A stretch of DNA of 33,369 nt from Clostridia bacterium (GTDB lineage: Bacteria; Bacillota_A; Clostridia; Oscillospirales; CAG-272): assembly GCA_017462125.1 (NCBI GenBank), contig JAFTRQ010000112.1:1-33369 (forward strand), read 5' to 3'. Numbering within the stretch: the stretch's first letter is position 1; every line of letters starts with the position of its first letter. The notes under the pieces are model-generated. The model did no database searches. It had not been told where the DNA came from and worked only from the letters and a program-made list of their open reading frames with translations. This document shows, in pieces, positions 1 through 8,252 of this stretch. The translations under genes and the position numbers were made by a program.

Positions 1-6
1 CATTGG

Positions 7-59
7 TGTATAATTATCTCGCTTTCTTGTGTGTTATTTTGTGGTGATTTAATTATACA
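7..59. repeat. 10-bp inverted repeat at window start
   Basis: TGTATAATTA at 7-16 is repeated in perfect inverse as TAATTATACA at 50-59, separated by 33 bases. No gene is visible in 1-146. The repeat could be the remnant of an element that starts outside the window, a protein-binding dyad or AT-rich coincidence. No function is assigned. Confidence 0.35.
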
Positions 60-68
60 ACAAAGCAA

Positions 69-112
69 ACGGATACTCAATACCTTTTCGGTAAAGAGTA
101 TCCGTTTTTTTT
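69..112 (-). terminator. Intrinsic terminator downstream of the XRE gene
   Basis: A 10-bp stem (ACGGATACTC at 69-78 with GAGTATCCGT at 96-105) encloses an AA/AA internal loop, a TACC/GGTA stem and a short T-rich loop. A T-tract follows on the plus strand (105-112), so it should end plus-strand transcription most strongly; it also lies just past the stop of the minus-strand XRE gene. The apical part is nearly identical to that of the terminator at 4883-4928. Confidence 0.75.
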
Positions 113-146
113 CTTAGACTAAGTTAATGACTCAGCCCCTTATGCT

Positions 147-1178
147 TTATGATTTGATCTCTGATATAATATTATCAAAAATCTGATTTGTCTTTAATGA
201 AGTAATGATTTTTTCTTTGAGCTTTCCATACGGATGCGCTAATTTCCCCGATTGCGATGCGTTATATCCATATTTTGCACAACCGCATAAAATAGAATGA
301 CGCTGTGCCCCGTACGGAATTGCGTCGTGGGTATCCGCATATAACAAGGCTTTTTCAATATAAATACGAGCTTCGTCCGCATTTTCTGTGCGCATATAAA
401 TTTCTGCTATTTTTATACAAGTATCTGCTTTTTCTTTCAGTGCAGATACATTATCTTCACATTCATATACAACATCATACAGTGCATTGCTTTTTTTCAA
501 AAGTTCTATTTGTTCCTGCGGAGTATAATGATTGAGTAGCTTCAATATTGATGTTTTGAAACGATAACAAACCTTTGCGATATCCGTTTCTAAAATGTGC
601 GATACTTGCTCCTCTCCTGTCAAAAGATCTGCCAAAACTGCTTGACGCGTTTGCGCTACGGTAGGCAAACGACGAGCCGATTCGATTCCCTCGTTTTGCC
701 GACCGGCCTTATAATAGGCATAGCAAAGTTCCGTTCTCGCCCAATTCAAGATGTGTGGATCACGGCAATTAATCATAAGATACTCGCCAAGTTCTATACT
801 TCTTTTGGGATTGATGTTTTGAGCACCATATACTATCCATGCCATAAGCAAATGGTTATTCGGATACTTTCGTAATCCATCTTCAGCTTTCCGCACCAAT
901 GCAACTTCATCACGAGTTATATCGTATTTGCGCAATTCTTCTTGCAGAGCATCTACATATTCTTTCTCCTGACACAGATCGGCTCCCATTAAAGCATCTA
1001 TTGTAATACCGAAAAAGTTTGCGATTTTAGGCAACATTTCAATATCGGGATAACACTCTCCTCGTTCCCATTTGCTTATAGTTTGAAAACTCACGCCCAA
1101 ACGCTCGGCAAATACTTCTTGCGAAAGATTGCTTTCACGCCTATTCTTTCTTATATTTTCCGAAATGTAAAGTCCCAT
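147..1178 (-). CDS. XRE-family transcriptional regulator with helical-repeat C-terminus
   Basis: The 343-residue protein starts with a Cro/CI-type helix-turn-helix (about residues 7-60), including the typical LSQEVFAERLGVS and TISKWERGE segments. The rest (about 100-340) is helical with Tyr/Ala/Leu spacing that suggests TPR-like repeats, the architecture of peptide- or ligand-responsive XRE regulators. The ATG at 1178 is preceded by AGGAG at a good distance. A dyad lies between its promoter and start codon (1195-1221), which suggests autoregulation. The gene is transcribed away from the ABC operon at 1524 and has its own promoter, so a role in controlling that operon is possible but not shown. 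DNA binding is well supported; ligand and targets are unknown. Confidence 0.88.
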   Translation of the reverse strand: MGLYISENIRKNRRESNLSQEVFAERLGVSFQTISKWERGECYPDIEMLPKIANFFGITIDALMGADLCQEKEYVDALQEELRKYDITRDEVALVRKAEDGLRKYPNNHLLMAWIVYGAQNINPKRSIELGEYLMINCRDPHILNWARTELCYAYYKAGRQNEGIESARRLPTVAQTRQAVLADLLTGEEQVSHILETDIAKVCYRFKTSILKLLNHYTPQEQIELLKKSNALYDVVYECEDNVSALKEKADTCIKIAEIYMRTENADEARIYIEKALLYADTHDAIPYGAQRHSILCGCAKYGYNASQSGKLAHPYGKLKEKIITSLKTNQIFDNIISEIKS

Positions 1179-1194
1179 AATAATCTCCTAAATA

Positions 1195-1251
1195 TATATT
1201 CAGCGAGCTCTGCTGTATATATATTTTATCATAACACTCAGACAAATTCAA
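1195..1251 (-). promoter_or_regulatory. Promoter and dyad operator of the XRE gene
   Basis: Read on the minus strand, TTGAAT (1251-1246) and TAAAAT (1228-1223) are 17 bases apart. Just downstream, over the expected start of transcription, TATATTCAGC (1195-1204) faces GCTGTATATA (1212-1221) with one mismatch across a 7-base centre. This is where an autoregulatory XRE repressor would be expected to bind. Confidence 0.55.
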
Positions 1252-1282
1252 TAACGCAAAATTAGAAGCACACTCGCCTAAT

Positions 1283-1360
1283 GCGGGAAATTTTCCGCTT
1301 TTCGTTGATGTCGTTTGTTAATATATAGAACTACCTCGGCAAGGAAACTCCTTGCTGAGG
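1283..1360. other. Intergenic hairpins between divergent genes
   Basis: The 340-base gap between the divergent regulators has no gene. It holds a near-palindrome at 1283-1298 and a hairpin with an 11-bp stem and loop AAACT (CCTCGGCAAGG at 1334-1344, CCTTGCTGAGG at 1350-1360, one G-T pair). Neither is followed by a T-tract, so they are not clear terminators. Confidence 0.4.
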
Positions 1361-1431
1361 CGTTCAACTATTAGAAAACTATCCTTTAGAACCCGACGCA
1401 TTCAGGTCTCGGAATTTTTTTGCAAAAACTA

Positions 1432-1493
1432 TTGACAAGGGGATATGACTGTGCTATAATACAGATGCGACAGTTAATACAGATAATACAGAT
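1432..1493 (+). promoter_or_regulatory. GntR-operon promoter with tandem 9-bp operator-like repeats
   Basis: TTGACA (1432-1437) and TATAAT (1455-1460) have exactly 17 bases between them and the upstream TGTGC forms an extended -10. AATACAGAT occurs at 1458-1466, 1476-1484 and 1485-1493, in a 9-base register; the intervening 9-mer at 1467-1475 is a degenerate copy keeping ACAG. The block spans the -10 and initial transcript, where a GntR autorepressor could act. Confidence 0.75.
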
Positions 1494-1523
1494 TTGAGGA
1501 TTTACACGGAAAGGAGTGTTCGG

Positions 1524-1868
1524 ATGCAATTAAAGTTATCGGGTAAACAGGACGTTTACGTTGAGATTGCCGAGCGATATAAGGAATACATTAAGCTTGG
1601 AGTCTACCGTGACGGCGATAAGCTGCCCTCTGTCAGAGAAGCGGCTGGGGAGCTTGGTGTAAACCCAAACACAATTGCGCGTGCATACACCCTGCTTGAG
1701 GAAGAGGGCTTTGTTCGCGCTCTGCCCAAAAAAGGCGCCTTCGTTACCTACGGCGAGACCGTCAAGGCGGAGGAGCCCGACAAAAAGTCGGTAATATATG
1801 CCTTTAAGGATATGGGCATCAGTAAACAAACACTTATCAATTGGATCGAGGAGGTTTACGAGGAATGA
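1524..1868 (+). CDS. GntR-family (YtrA-type) transcriptional regulator
   Basis: The 114-residue protein has the winged-helix DNA-binding domain of GntR regulators (about residues 7-75), with the hallmark segments DKLPSVREAA and NPNTIARAYTLLEEEG. Only a short C-terminal tail follows, as in the YtrA subfamily, which lacks a large effector domain. I chose the ATG at 1524 because AAGGAG (1511-1516) precedes it; the in-frame upstream extension has no better signal. Its stop overlaps the ATPase start in an ATGA. YtrA-type regulators commonly repress the ABC transporter operon they lead, often in response to cell-envelope antibiotics. The tandem repeats at 1458-1493 are the likely operator, by inference. 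Confidence 0.93.
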   Translation: MQLKLSGKQDVYVEIAERYKEYIKLGVYRDGDKLPSVREAAGELGVNPNTIARAYTLLEEEGFVRALPKKGAFVTYGETVKAEEPDKKSVIYAFKDMGISKQTLINWIEEVYEE

Positions 1869-2764
1869 TCGAAGTAAAAAATCTTACCCATTTTCTTGGT
1901 GGGAAAAAGATATTGGATAACGTAGAGCTCATTTTGAACGAGAGCTCGGTAATGGGTCTTGTCGGCATCAACGGCGCGGGAAAGACCACGCTTCTGCGCC
2001 TCATCTCGGGAGTTTACACTCCGGCGGAGGGGAGCGTGCTCTGCGACGGAGAGAAACTTGTGGACGAGAATGTTCGCAGAAAGATATTCTTTTTGCCGGA
2101 TGACCCGTATTTTACGATCCACACCACGGGAAAGAGCCTTTATGAAATGTACAAGGTCTTTTACCCCGATATCGACCGTGCGGTTTTTGTGAAGTATATG
2201 GGTGAATTCGGGCTTGATGAGAAGAAGCCGATCCGCAATTTTTCAAAGGGAATGCGCCGTCAGCTTTATATCGCGCTTGCGCTGTCGGTGAGACCGAAAT
2301 ATCTGTTGCTTGACGAAGCGTTTGACGGTCTTGATCCTCTGGCGCGTCTTGCCTTCAAGAAGGCGATCAATCACGCGGTGGAGGAGGACGGCACCGCGGT
2401 GCTGATCTCCAGCCATTCCTTGCGCGAGCTTGAAGATTTTTGCGACTGCTACGCGCTGATCGACAATATGACGGTGGCGTCCTCGGGAGACATTTCCGAA
2501 AGAGTCAACAGATTCTGTAAATTCCAGCTTGCGTTTCTTCACGAGATCGATGAGAGTGCGTTTGCATCTCTCCCCGTGGCATCCTTGGAGAAGAGCGGCA
2601 GATTTATCCGCGTGGTACTTGAAGGCCGCGAGGACGATATGAAGGCTGCCCTTGAAAAGCTTTCTCCCGCGGTCATCGAGCAGATGCCGATGGATTTTGA
2701 GGAGATGTTTATCCATGAGGTGGAGAATAAGGGCTACCACGCTGACGGAGGTGCGAAAAAATGA
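1865..2764 (+). CDS. ABC transporter ATP-binding protein
   Basis: This 299-residue cytosolic ATPase energises the membrane subunits encoded next. Walker A is GINGAGKTT (about residues 34-42), the signature is the divergent FSKGMRRQ, Walker B is YLLLDEAFDGLD and the switch histidine is in SSHSL. About 80 residues follow the nucleotide-binding domain, as in many YtrB/BcrA-like ATPases. The start at 1865 overlaps the GntR stop (ATGA), and its own stop overlaps the next start the same way, so translational coupling is likely. The GntR-ATPase-two-membrane-protein order matches YtrA-led transporters implicated in envelope stress or export, but the substrate is not known. Confidence 0.93.
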   Translation: MIEVKNLTHFLGGKKILDNVELILNESSVMGLVGINGAGKTTLLRLISGVYTPAEGSVLCDGEKLVDENVRRKIFFLPDDPYFTIHTTGKSLYEMYKVFYPDIDRAVFVKYMGEFGLDEKKPIRNFSKGMRRQLYIALALSVRPKYLLLDEAFDGLDPLARLAFKKAINHAVEEDGTAVLISSHSLRELEDFCDCYALIDNMTVASSGDISERVNRFCKFQLAFLHEIDESAFASLPVASLEKSGRFIRVVLEGREDDMKAALEKLSPAVIEQMPMDFEEMFIHEVENKGYHADGGAKK

Positions 2765-3801
2765 AGACCTTCGGAAGATACCTTGTCTATCGGTTAAGAA
2801 ATACAGCCCTGCGTACATTGATCTTTACGCTTCTGTCGGTATTGCTTGTGCAGGTCGTTACGGCAGACGGTATTCGCGGATTTTACCCCGAATATCATAA
2901 CGTCAGCTTGTATATGCACGCCATTGTTTTGGGTGTATTGTGTACCTTGATCCCGATTTTGGAAACGGCGGAGTTCAAAAATCGCCGAAACCTTGACACA
3001 CTTTACTTTTTCCCGATCAAGCGTGAAAAAATGGCGCTGGTGCATTACGTCAGCGGTCTGATCCAGATCCTTTTCGTTTATTCCGTAACCTTTTTCACCG
3101 CTTGGATCTATCTTGAGATGCAGACCAACTATTTCGCACTTGGCTATATGCTTCCGTATTATCTGCTGTCTCTTTTGCTGGGACTTGTGATGTATTCGAT
3201 ATTTATGTTCCTGTTTGGACAGGCGAATACGGTTTCGGACGGCGTGCTGTTCTGCGGACTTTGGGTGTTTGTCCTCTACATCGTGATTTGGACCGTGCGC
3301 GCGGAAATACTGCGTGATCTGCTCATTGATACAGAATATTGGGTAAGCAGCAGTAACTTTGCGGGATGGGGAATGATCTATACGCCGATCAACAATCTGA
3401 CGGTGATCTTTCAGGATCTGATCGAGATCAACCAAAGACAGCTGGAATACGATTACACGCATACCACGGCAATGCGTTACAAAAGAGAGCTTGCTATGTT
3501 CTTCGTGTGGGGCGCAATAGGCATCGCGGCGGCGATCGGTTATTTCGTGACCTTTGTAAAAAAGGGCGCGGAGAAGGCGGGAGAGATCTCCAATTCTTGG
3601 TTTGGCTACAAGCTTTTGATCCCGTTGTACGGCTACAGCTTGCTTTTGCTGTATGATTCTCTGGATTTTATGACGGTGGCGATCTGCATTTTGATGGTTA
3701 TCGGCTATGTGGTCTACCGCCGAGGCTTCAAATTCAAGCTGAGCGATATCATTGTTTCGGGTATCGGCATCGGTATGATTTTATTGGGGGTGTTGTTTTA
3801 A
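2761..3801 (+). CDS. ABC-2-like membrane subunit, copy 1
   Basis: The 346-residue protein has about seven hydrophobic segments. It opens with a short basic stretch (RYLVYRLRNTALRT) and a membrane segment, has a cytosolic region containing NRRNLDTLYFFPIKREK, a long extracytoplasmic region at about 175-235, and ends in closely spaced helices. No enzyme motif is visible. It overlaps the ATPase gene by four bases and is followed with no gap by a clear paralogue, sharing segments such as LDTLY, QTNYF, YYLLSLL, SWFGYKL and YRRGFK. The pair probably forms the heterodimeric membrane part of the exporter. The assignment to an ABC permease rests on operon context and topology. Confidence 0.85.
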   Translation: MKTFGRYLVYRLRNTALRTLIFTLLSVLLVQVVTADGIRGFYPEYHNVSLYMHAIVLGVLCTLIPILETAEFKNRRNLDTLYFFPIKREKMALVHYVSGLIQILFVYSVTFFTAWIYLEMQTNYFALGYMLPYYLLSLLLGLVMYSIFMFLFGQANTVSDGVLFCGLWVFVLYIVIWTVRAEILRDLLIDTEYWVSSSNFAGWGMIYTPINNLTVIFQDLIEINQRQLEYDYTHTTAMRYKRELAMFFVWGAIGIAAAIGYFVTFVKKGAEKAGEISNSWFGYKLLIPLYGYSLLLLYDSLDFMTVAICILMVIGYVVYRRGFKFKLSDIIVSGIGIGMILLGVLF

Positions 3802-4839
3802 TTGAAAACAAATGCTTTTAGACGATACCTTTTGTACCGATTGAAAAGCTCCGCGCTCGGCACTCTTATATTGACTCTTCTTTCCTTGCTGCTTTGCTGG
3901 GTTGCGGTATCTGAAGGCATCGGAAGGATGAACGTACACGCCAACGAGACGGGGATCTATATGCTCGCCTATCTGCTTTGCTTCCTTTGCACGCTGATTC
4001 CCATCCTTGAGCTTTCGATCTTTATGAGCCGCAAAAATATCGATACTCTGTACAGCGTCCCCTTGAAAAAGCCTGCGTTGGCTTTGGCACATTATATCAG
4101 CGGCATGATCCAGATTTTCACGGTATATTCGGTTACATTTCTCTCAGTCTATATTCACCTTGAGCTTCAGACAAATTACTTCAGATTGGAGTATATGGGC
4201 GGCTACTATCTGCTGTCTCTCCTATTCGCGCTTGTAGCCTATTCGGTGTTTATGTTTTTGTTTATGCAAGCGAATACCGTGACGGACGGCATCCTGTTTT
4301 TCGCGCTTTGGACGCTGGGAATGCTTTTGGTTGAGCTTGCGATGGGGAACGAGCTGTGGGATTTCGCACCCGACATCATGCCGAGTGCTTCATCAAAATG
4401 CAGAGCAGGTATTGGATGGATAGAGATCTATTCACCGATCGACAGACTTACCGTGATCTTTCGCAGCTTTATCGAAGAAAAAAACAACGATTCCTCTATT
4501 ACCCAATATGCGCCGATCTATATGCAGCAGATCTATATGTTCTTTGTTTGGGTGCTGCTTGGAGCCTTAGCGGCGGTGGGATATTTTGTGAGCTTTATCA
4601 GGAAAAGCGCGGATCGTATTGGAGAGATCTCGGATTCTTGGTTTGGCTATAAGCTGATGATCCCTGTGATCGGGTATGTCTGCTTGATCGATTGCGACGG
4701 CTTGCACGGAGAAACGGTGCTTGTATTTATTGCGATGCTTGCAGGATACGTGATCTACCGCAGAGGCTTTAAGCTGAAGGTGTGGGATTATATTATGATA
4801 GCCTGCGGATTGCCGTTTGTGATTGTTGGCATGCTTTGA
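3802..4839 (+). CDS. ABC-2-like membrane subunit, copy 2
   Basis: This 345-residue protein is a tandem paralogue of the previous one, with the same topology and the same conserved blocks (RYLLYRLKSSALGT, NIDTLYSVPLKK, QTNYF, SWFGYKL, YRRGFK). The start is a TTG at 3802, directly after the preceding stop; the aligned N-terminus of copy 1 (MKTFGRYL against MKTNAFRRYL) supports it and no upstream ATG is available. Copy 2 differs mainly in the extracytoplasmic region near residues 185-235, as expected if the two subunits specialised after duplication. It is the last gene of the operon; a terminator follows after about 40 bases. Confidence 0.85.
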   Translation: MKTNAFRRYLLYRLKSSALGTLILTLLSLLLCWVAVSEGIGRMNVHANETGIYMLAYLLCFLCTLIPILELSIFMSRKNIDTLYSVPLKKPALALAHYISGMIQIFTVYSVTFLSVYIHLELQTNYFRLEYMGGYYLLSLLFALVAYSVFMFLFMQANTVTDGILFFALWTLGMLLVELAMGNELWDFAPDIMPSASSKCRAGIGWIEIYSPIDRLTVIFRSFIEEKNNDSSITQYAPIYMQQIYMFFVWVLLGALAAVGYFVSFIRKSADRIGEISDSWFGYKLMIPVIGYVCLIDCDGLHGETVLVFIAMLAGYVIYRRGFKLKVWDYIMIACGLPFVIVGML

Positions 4840-4882
4840 TTTGAGCCGCTTTCAGAGCTTTTGGCTATATAAAATAAAAAAC

Positions 4883-4928
4883 GCGGTCACGCGATACCTT
4901 TTGAGGTAAAGCGTGGCCGCAATCTTTA
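4883..4928 (+). terminator. Terminator between convergent operons
   Basis: GCGGTCACGC (4883-4892) pairs with GCGTGGCCGC (4911-4920) with one G-T pair, enclosing a GA/AA internal loop, a TACC/GGTA stem and a TTTTGA loop. An A-rich stretch precedes and a T-rich stretch follows, so it can serve both the ABC operon and the convergent MATE operon. Confidence 0.8.
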
Positions 4929-4929
4929 T

Positions 4930-6348
4930 TTAGCTTTTAAATTCTTCAAGGCCCTTTCGGCCCGCATCGGTAACGGGGCGAATCCATTTTCCCGAGCGCC
5001 AATACCACAGGAACAAGATGCCCTTTGGCAGATCCTCGCACAGGTACATGATCGCATATACCGTGAGAAAGGGAAGCTGCCAGACGTTTGCCGCAATATA
5101 AGTCATAGGAACCGAGAAGCACCAAAGAACGGCAAGCTCCACCACCATTCCCATGATCGTATCTCCGCCGGGACGGAAGATGCCAACAACGGTCAGATAC
5201 GGAATATTTCGCACGATGATCCATACGCTATAGATCACAAGGATCCACTGCGCGGTTTCGATGGTATAGGCAGAGATGTTACTGCCGAGATTGAAGACCG
5301 AAACCAGCGGCGCGCGGAGCAGAATGACGGCGGCTCCCACAATGATAGATATAAAGGGGAAGATCAGCATGAATCGCTTGGATTCACGGATGCCCTCGCG
5401 GATCTCTCCCGAGCCGATGGCCTTTCCGACCATAACGCAACAAGCGTTGCAGAGACCCAGGAAGAAGCAGAAGGCAAAGTTTTCAAAGGTCTTGACGATG
5501 GTGATCGCCGCGTATTCCTCGTGTCCCATATTGGCGAAGATAATATTGTAGGCTACAGTGCCCATGCCCCACATCGTCTCGTTGATGATGACAGGCATAG
5601 CTTTTTTAAAGAATTCGCCGACGGTTTTTCCGTTGAAGGCGAAGAAGCTTTTCATCGGAGTGAACAGAATGTTCTTTTGCGCTACAGAGAGCAGGATGAT
5701 CAGAACGGGTCCTGCCCAAGCCGAAATCGACGTTGCGATCGCCGCACCCTGCACGCCAAGTCCCGCGGGGAAGATCAGGATATAATTCAAGATCACGTTC
5801 AGTACCGCGGAGATTCCCGAAACAGCCATTGGTAGCTTCGGGTGCTCGGCAGAGCGGAGGATCGATCCCAAAATATTGGTCAAAGCCATTGCGGGATAGG
5901 AGAAGCAGGCAAAGCGCAGATAGAGCGAGCCTTGATCGATGATCTCGGGGGTCTTATTGAAAATCGAAAGTACAGCTTCGGGAAAGAGCAGAGCGACCAA
6001 GAAAAACAACAGTGAAAGGATCACTCCGGCGCTGACCGCGATACCCGTGGTGCGGTGAATGCCCTTGATGTTTTTGTCGCCCCAATATTGGGATACGAAG
6101 ACCGCGGCTCCCGAGCTGATGCCGAAGAGCACCATGCCGAAAAGCCAGCTCCACTGTCCCGCCATACCCGTGGCGGAAAGCGGAATGTCTCCAAGCTGAC
6201 TGACCATCAGCGTATCCACAAGGCTGAAGGAGGATGCAAGCATATTCTGCAACGCTATCGGTATTGCCAATGAGAGCGTGACCCTCCAAAAGCCCTTGTC
6301 CCAAATAGATAAAGGAAGTTTGTTTTTGTTAAGATTCATTTTGGTCAT
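4930..6348 (-). CDS. MATE-family multidrug/cation antiporter
   Basis: About 472 residues with 12 predicted membrane segments in two homologous halves. The N-terminal half has the typical MATE stretch SLVDTLMVSQLGDIPLSATG followed by SSGAAVFVSQYWG, and the second half repeats the pattern around NETMWGMGTVAYNIIFANMG. MATE proteins extrude organic cations and other compounds using a proton or sodium gradient. The gene starts nine bases after the upstream ABC half-transporter stop, so it is the third gene of the exporter operon. The start is uncertain: ATG at 6348, TTG at 6354 or ATG at 6339 are all possible and the ribosome site is weak. A three-gene operon pairing a MATE with a heterodimeric ABC exporter suggests a detoxification unit, by inference. 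Confidence 0.93.
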   Translation of the reverse strand: MTKMNLNKNKLPLSIWDKGFWRVTLSLAIPIALQNMLASSFSLVDTLMVSQLGDIPLSATGMAGQWSWLFGMVLFGISSGAAVFVSQYWGDKNIKGIHRTTGIAVSAGVILSLLFFLVALLFPEAVLSIFNKTPEIIDQGSLYLRFACFSYPAMALTNILGSILRSAEHPKLPMAVSGISAVLNVILNYILIFPAGLGVQGAAIATSISAWAGPVLIILLSVAQKNILFTPMKSFFAFNGKTVGEFFKKAMPVIINETMWGMGTVAYNIIFANMGHEEYAAITIVKTFENFAFCFFLGLCNACCVMVGKAIGSGEIREGIRESKRFMLIFPFISIIVGAAVILLRAPLVSVFNLGSNISAYTIETAQWILVIYSVWIIVRNIPYLTVVGIFRPGGDTIMGMVVELAVLWCFSVPMTYIAANVWQLPFLTVYAIMYLCEDLPKGILFLWYWRSGKWIRPVTDAGRKGLEEFKS

Positions 6349-6356
6349 TTCCAAAG

Positions 6357-8252
6357 TTATTTTCCGCCGCCCAATTGCTCCTTGTGATACTGCAAGGTGT
6401 AGAGGCGGTAGTAGTTGCCCTTGTTCAGAAGCAATTCGTTGTGCGTGCCCTGCTCGATGATCTTACCGTGGGAGAGCACGATGATGTTGTCTGCGTGCTG
6501 AATGGTGGACAGACGGTGCGCAACCATCAGCATCGTGCCGATATTCATCATTTTTTCCAGCGAATCCTGAATGAGGATCTCGGTCTCGGTGTCGATGTTT
6601 GCCGTTGCCTCGTCGAGGATCATAACGGCAGGCTTGTGGATAATGGTACGGGCGAAGCTGATCAGCTGTCTCTGTCCTGCGGAGAAGTTGTTTCCTCTCT
6701 CACGGACGACCTCGTCAAGTCCGTCGCTGAGCTTGTTTATAAAGCTGTCTGCGTTGACGTACTTACAAGCCTCGTTGACCTCCTCGTCGGTGACGTTGTC
6801 AAGTCCCAACGTGATATTGGAGCGGATGGTTCCCGAGAAGAGGAAGACGTCCTGAAGCATCTGTCCGAAATGGCGGCGCAGGGAGCTGATCTTGATCTTT
6901 TTGATGTTGATACCGTCGATCAGGATCTCGCCCTTCTGAATGTCGTAATTGCGGCAGATAAGTGAAAGAATAGTGGTCTTGCCCGAGCCTGTGGAGCCGA
7001 CGAAGGCAACGGTGTCGCCCGCGTTGACCTTGAAGGAAACGTCCTTCAGCACCCATTCATTGGGCAGGTAAGAGAACCATACGTTTCTGAATTCAATGTT
7101 ACCCTCAACGTGATCAAGCTCGATTGCATCGGGCTCGTCCACCACCTCGGGAACGATATCAAAGATCTTGTAGATCTTTTCAGCAGAAGCAAAGGTCGCC
7201 TGCAGACGGTTGAATTGCTCGGCAAGGTTCTGGATCGGGTTGAAGAACTTGTTGATGTACTGATAGAAGGCGACGATAACGTTGACCTCAATGATCTGAC
7301 CAAGGAATTCCCATCCCTCAAGCTTTCCTCTTGCGCCAAAATAGAAGAGGCAGAGGATCGAGGAGATATAGAGCATATAGACCATGGGGCGGAAGATACC
7401 GAAGACGAACATCTGACCAAGCTTTGCCTTGCCAAGCTTCTGGTTCTTCTTATCAAATTCATCTTTCTTTCTTGCCTCGCGGTTGAAGATCTGAATGATC
7501 TTCATACCCGAAAGGTTTTCGGAGAGGAAGATGTTGATGTCGGTAGTGCCGTCCTTCACGCGGCGGTGCGCGCGGCGTGAGAACTTACGGAAGATGATTG
7601 TAAAGAGCACGACGAAGGGAACGAAGCAGAGCACCACCAATGTCAACAGGTAGTTGAGCAGCAGCATAGCTGTCAGAACGCCGAAGATGATAAAGATGTT
7701 CTTGATCAGATTGACCAGAATGTTGGTAAAGGTGATCGAGATGGCGTTGGTATCGTTGGTAACTCTTGTAACCAGCGTTCCTACGGGGATCTTATTGAGC
7801 TGATCGTGAGAGAGATTCTGAATATGCTCGAAAAGGTCCTCACGGATGTTTGAAACGATGCGCTGTCCCGTTTTCTGCAAAACGATGGACTGAATGTAGG
7901 TGCAGATCAGCGAGACTGTCAGAATGCATCCGTAGATCACGATCCGTATGATCAAGGCATCCAGCTCAAAGCCGGTAGCCGAGCCGACCATCTCGATGAT
8001 GTCACCCATAATCAGAGGGGAGATGATCTCGTGCGCGATGGAGAAGATCATGAGAATCAGAACGAATACGAATCTTCCTACGAAGGGCTTTGCGTATTTC
8101 AGAAGGCGGCGAATGATCTCGGAGTCCTTCATATCACGGTCGAAGCCGATGGCTTCCTTTTTGTCCTTCATCATAGCGAAGGCAATGATGAACAGAGTTG
8201 CGAATACGCCGATGACCGCACCGACGATCAGAATGGGATAAAACTCATACAT
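6357..8252 (-). CDS. Heterodimeric ABC exporter subunit (BmrD/YheH-like)
   Basis: This 631-residue half-transporter has an extra N-terminal hydrophobic helix, a six-helix transmembrane domain (about 50-340) and a nucleotide-binding domain (about 370-615). Walker A is GSTGSGKTT, the signature is FSAGQRQL, Walker B with the intact catalytic glutamate is VMILDEATANID and the switch histidine lies in VAHRLST. The second signature residue is Ala rather than Gly, as often seen in the subunit whose partner carries the degenerate site. AAGGAGG lies a good distance upstream of the ATG at 8252. Its start overlaps the upstream subunit's stop by eight bases, which fits stoichiometric production of a heterodimer. 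The substrate is unknown; the family exports drugs, lipids or peptides. Confidence 0.93.
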   Translation of the reverse strand: MYEFYPILIVGAVIGVFATLFIIAFAMMKDKKEAIGFDRDMKDSEIIRRLLKYAKPFVGRFVFVLILMIFSIAHEIISPLIMGDIIEMVGSATGFELDALIIRIVIYGCILTVSLICTYIQSIVLQKTGQRIVSNIREDLFEHIQNLSHDQLNKIPVGTLVTRVTNDTNAISITFTNILVNLIKNIFIIFGVLTAMLLLNYLLTLVVLCFVPFVVLFTIIFRKFSRRAHRRVKDGTTDINIFLSENLSGMKIIQIFNREARKKDEFDKKNQKLGKAKLGQMFVFGIFRPMVYMLYISSILCLFYFGARGKLEGWEFLGQIIEVNVIVAFYQYINKFFNPIQNLAEQFNRLQATFASAEKIYKIFDIVPEVVDEPDAIELDHVEGNIEFRNVWFSYLPNEWVLKDVSFKVNAGDTVAFVGSTGSGKTTILSLICRNYDIQKGEILIDGINIKKIKISSLRRHFGQMLQDVFLFSGTIRSNITLGLDNVTDEEVNEACKYVNADSFINKLSDGLDEVVRERGNNFSAGQRQLISFARTIIHKPAVMILDEATANIDTETEILIQDSLEKMMNIGTMLMVAHRLSTIQHADNIIVLSHGKIIEQGTHNELLLNKGNYYRLYTLQYHKEQLGGGK

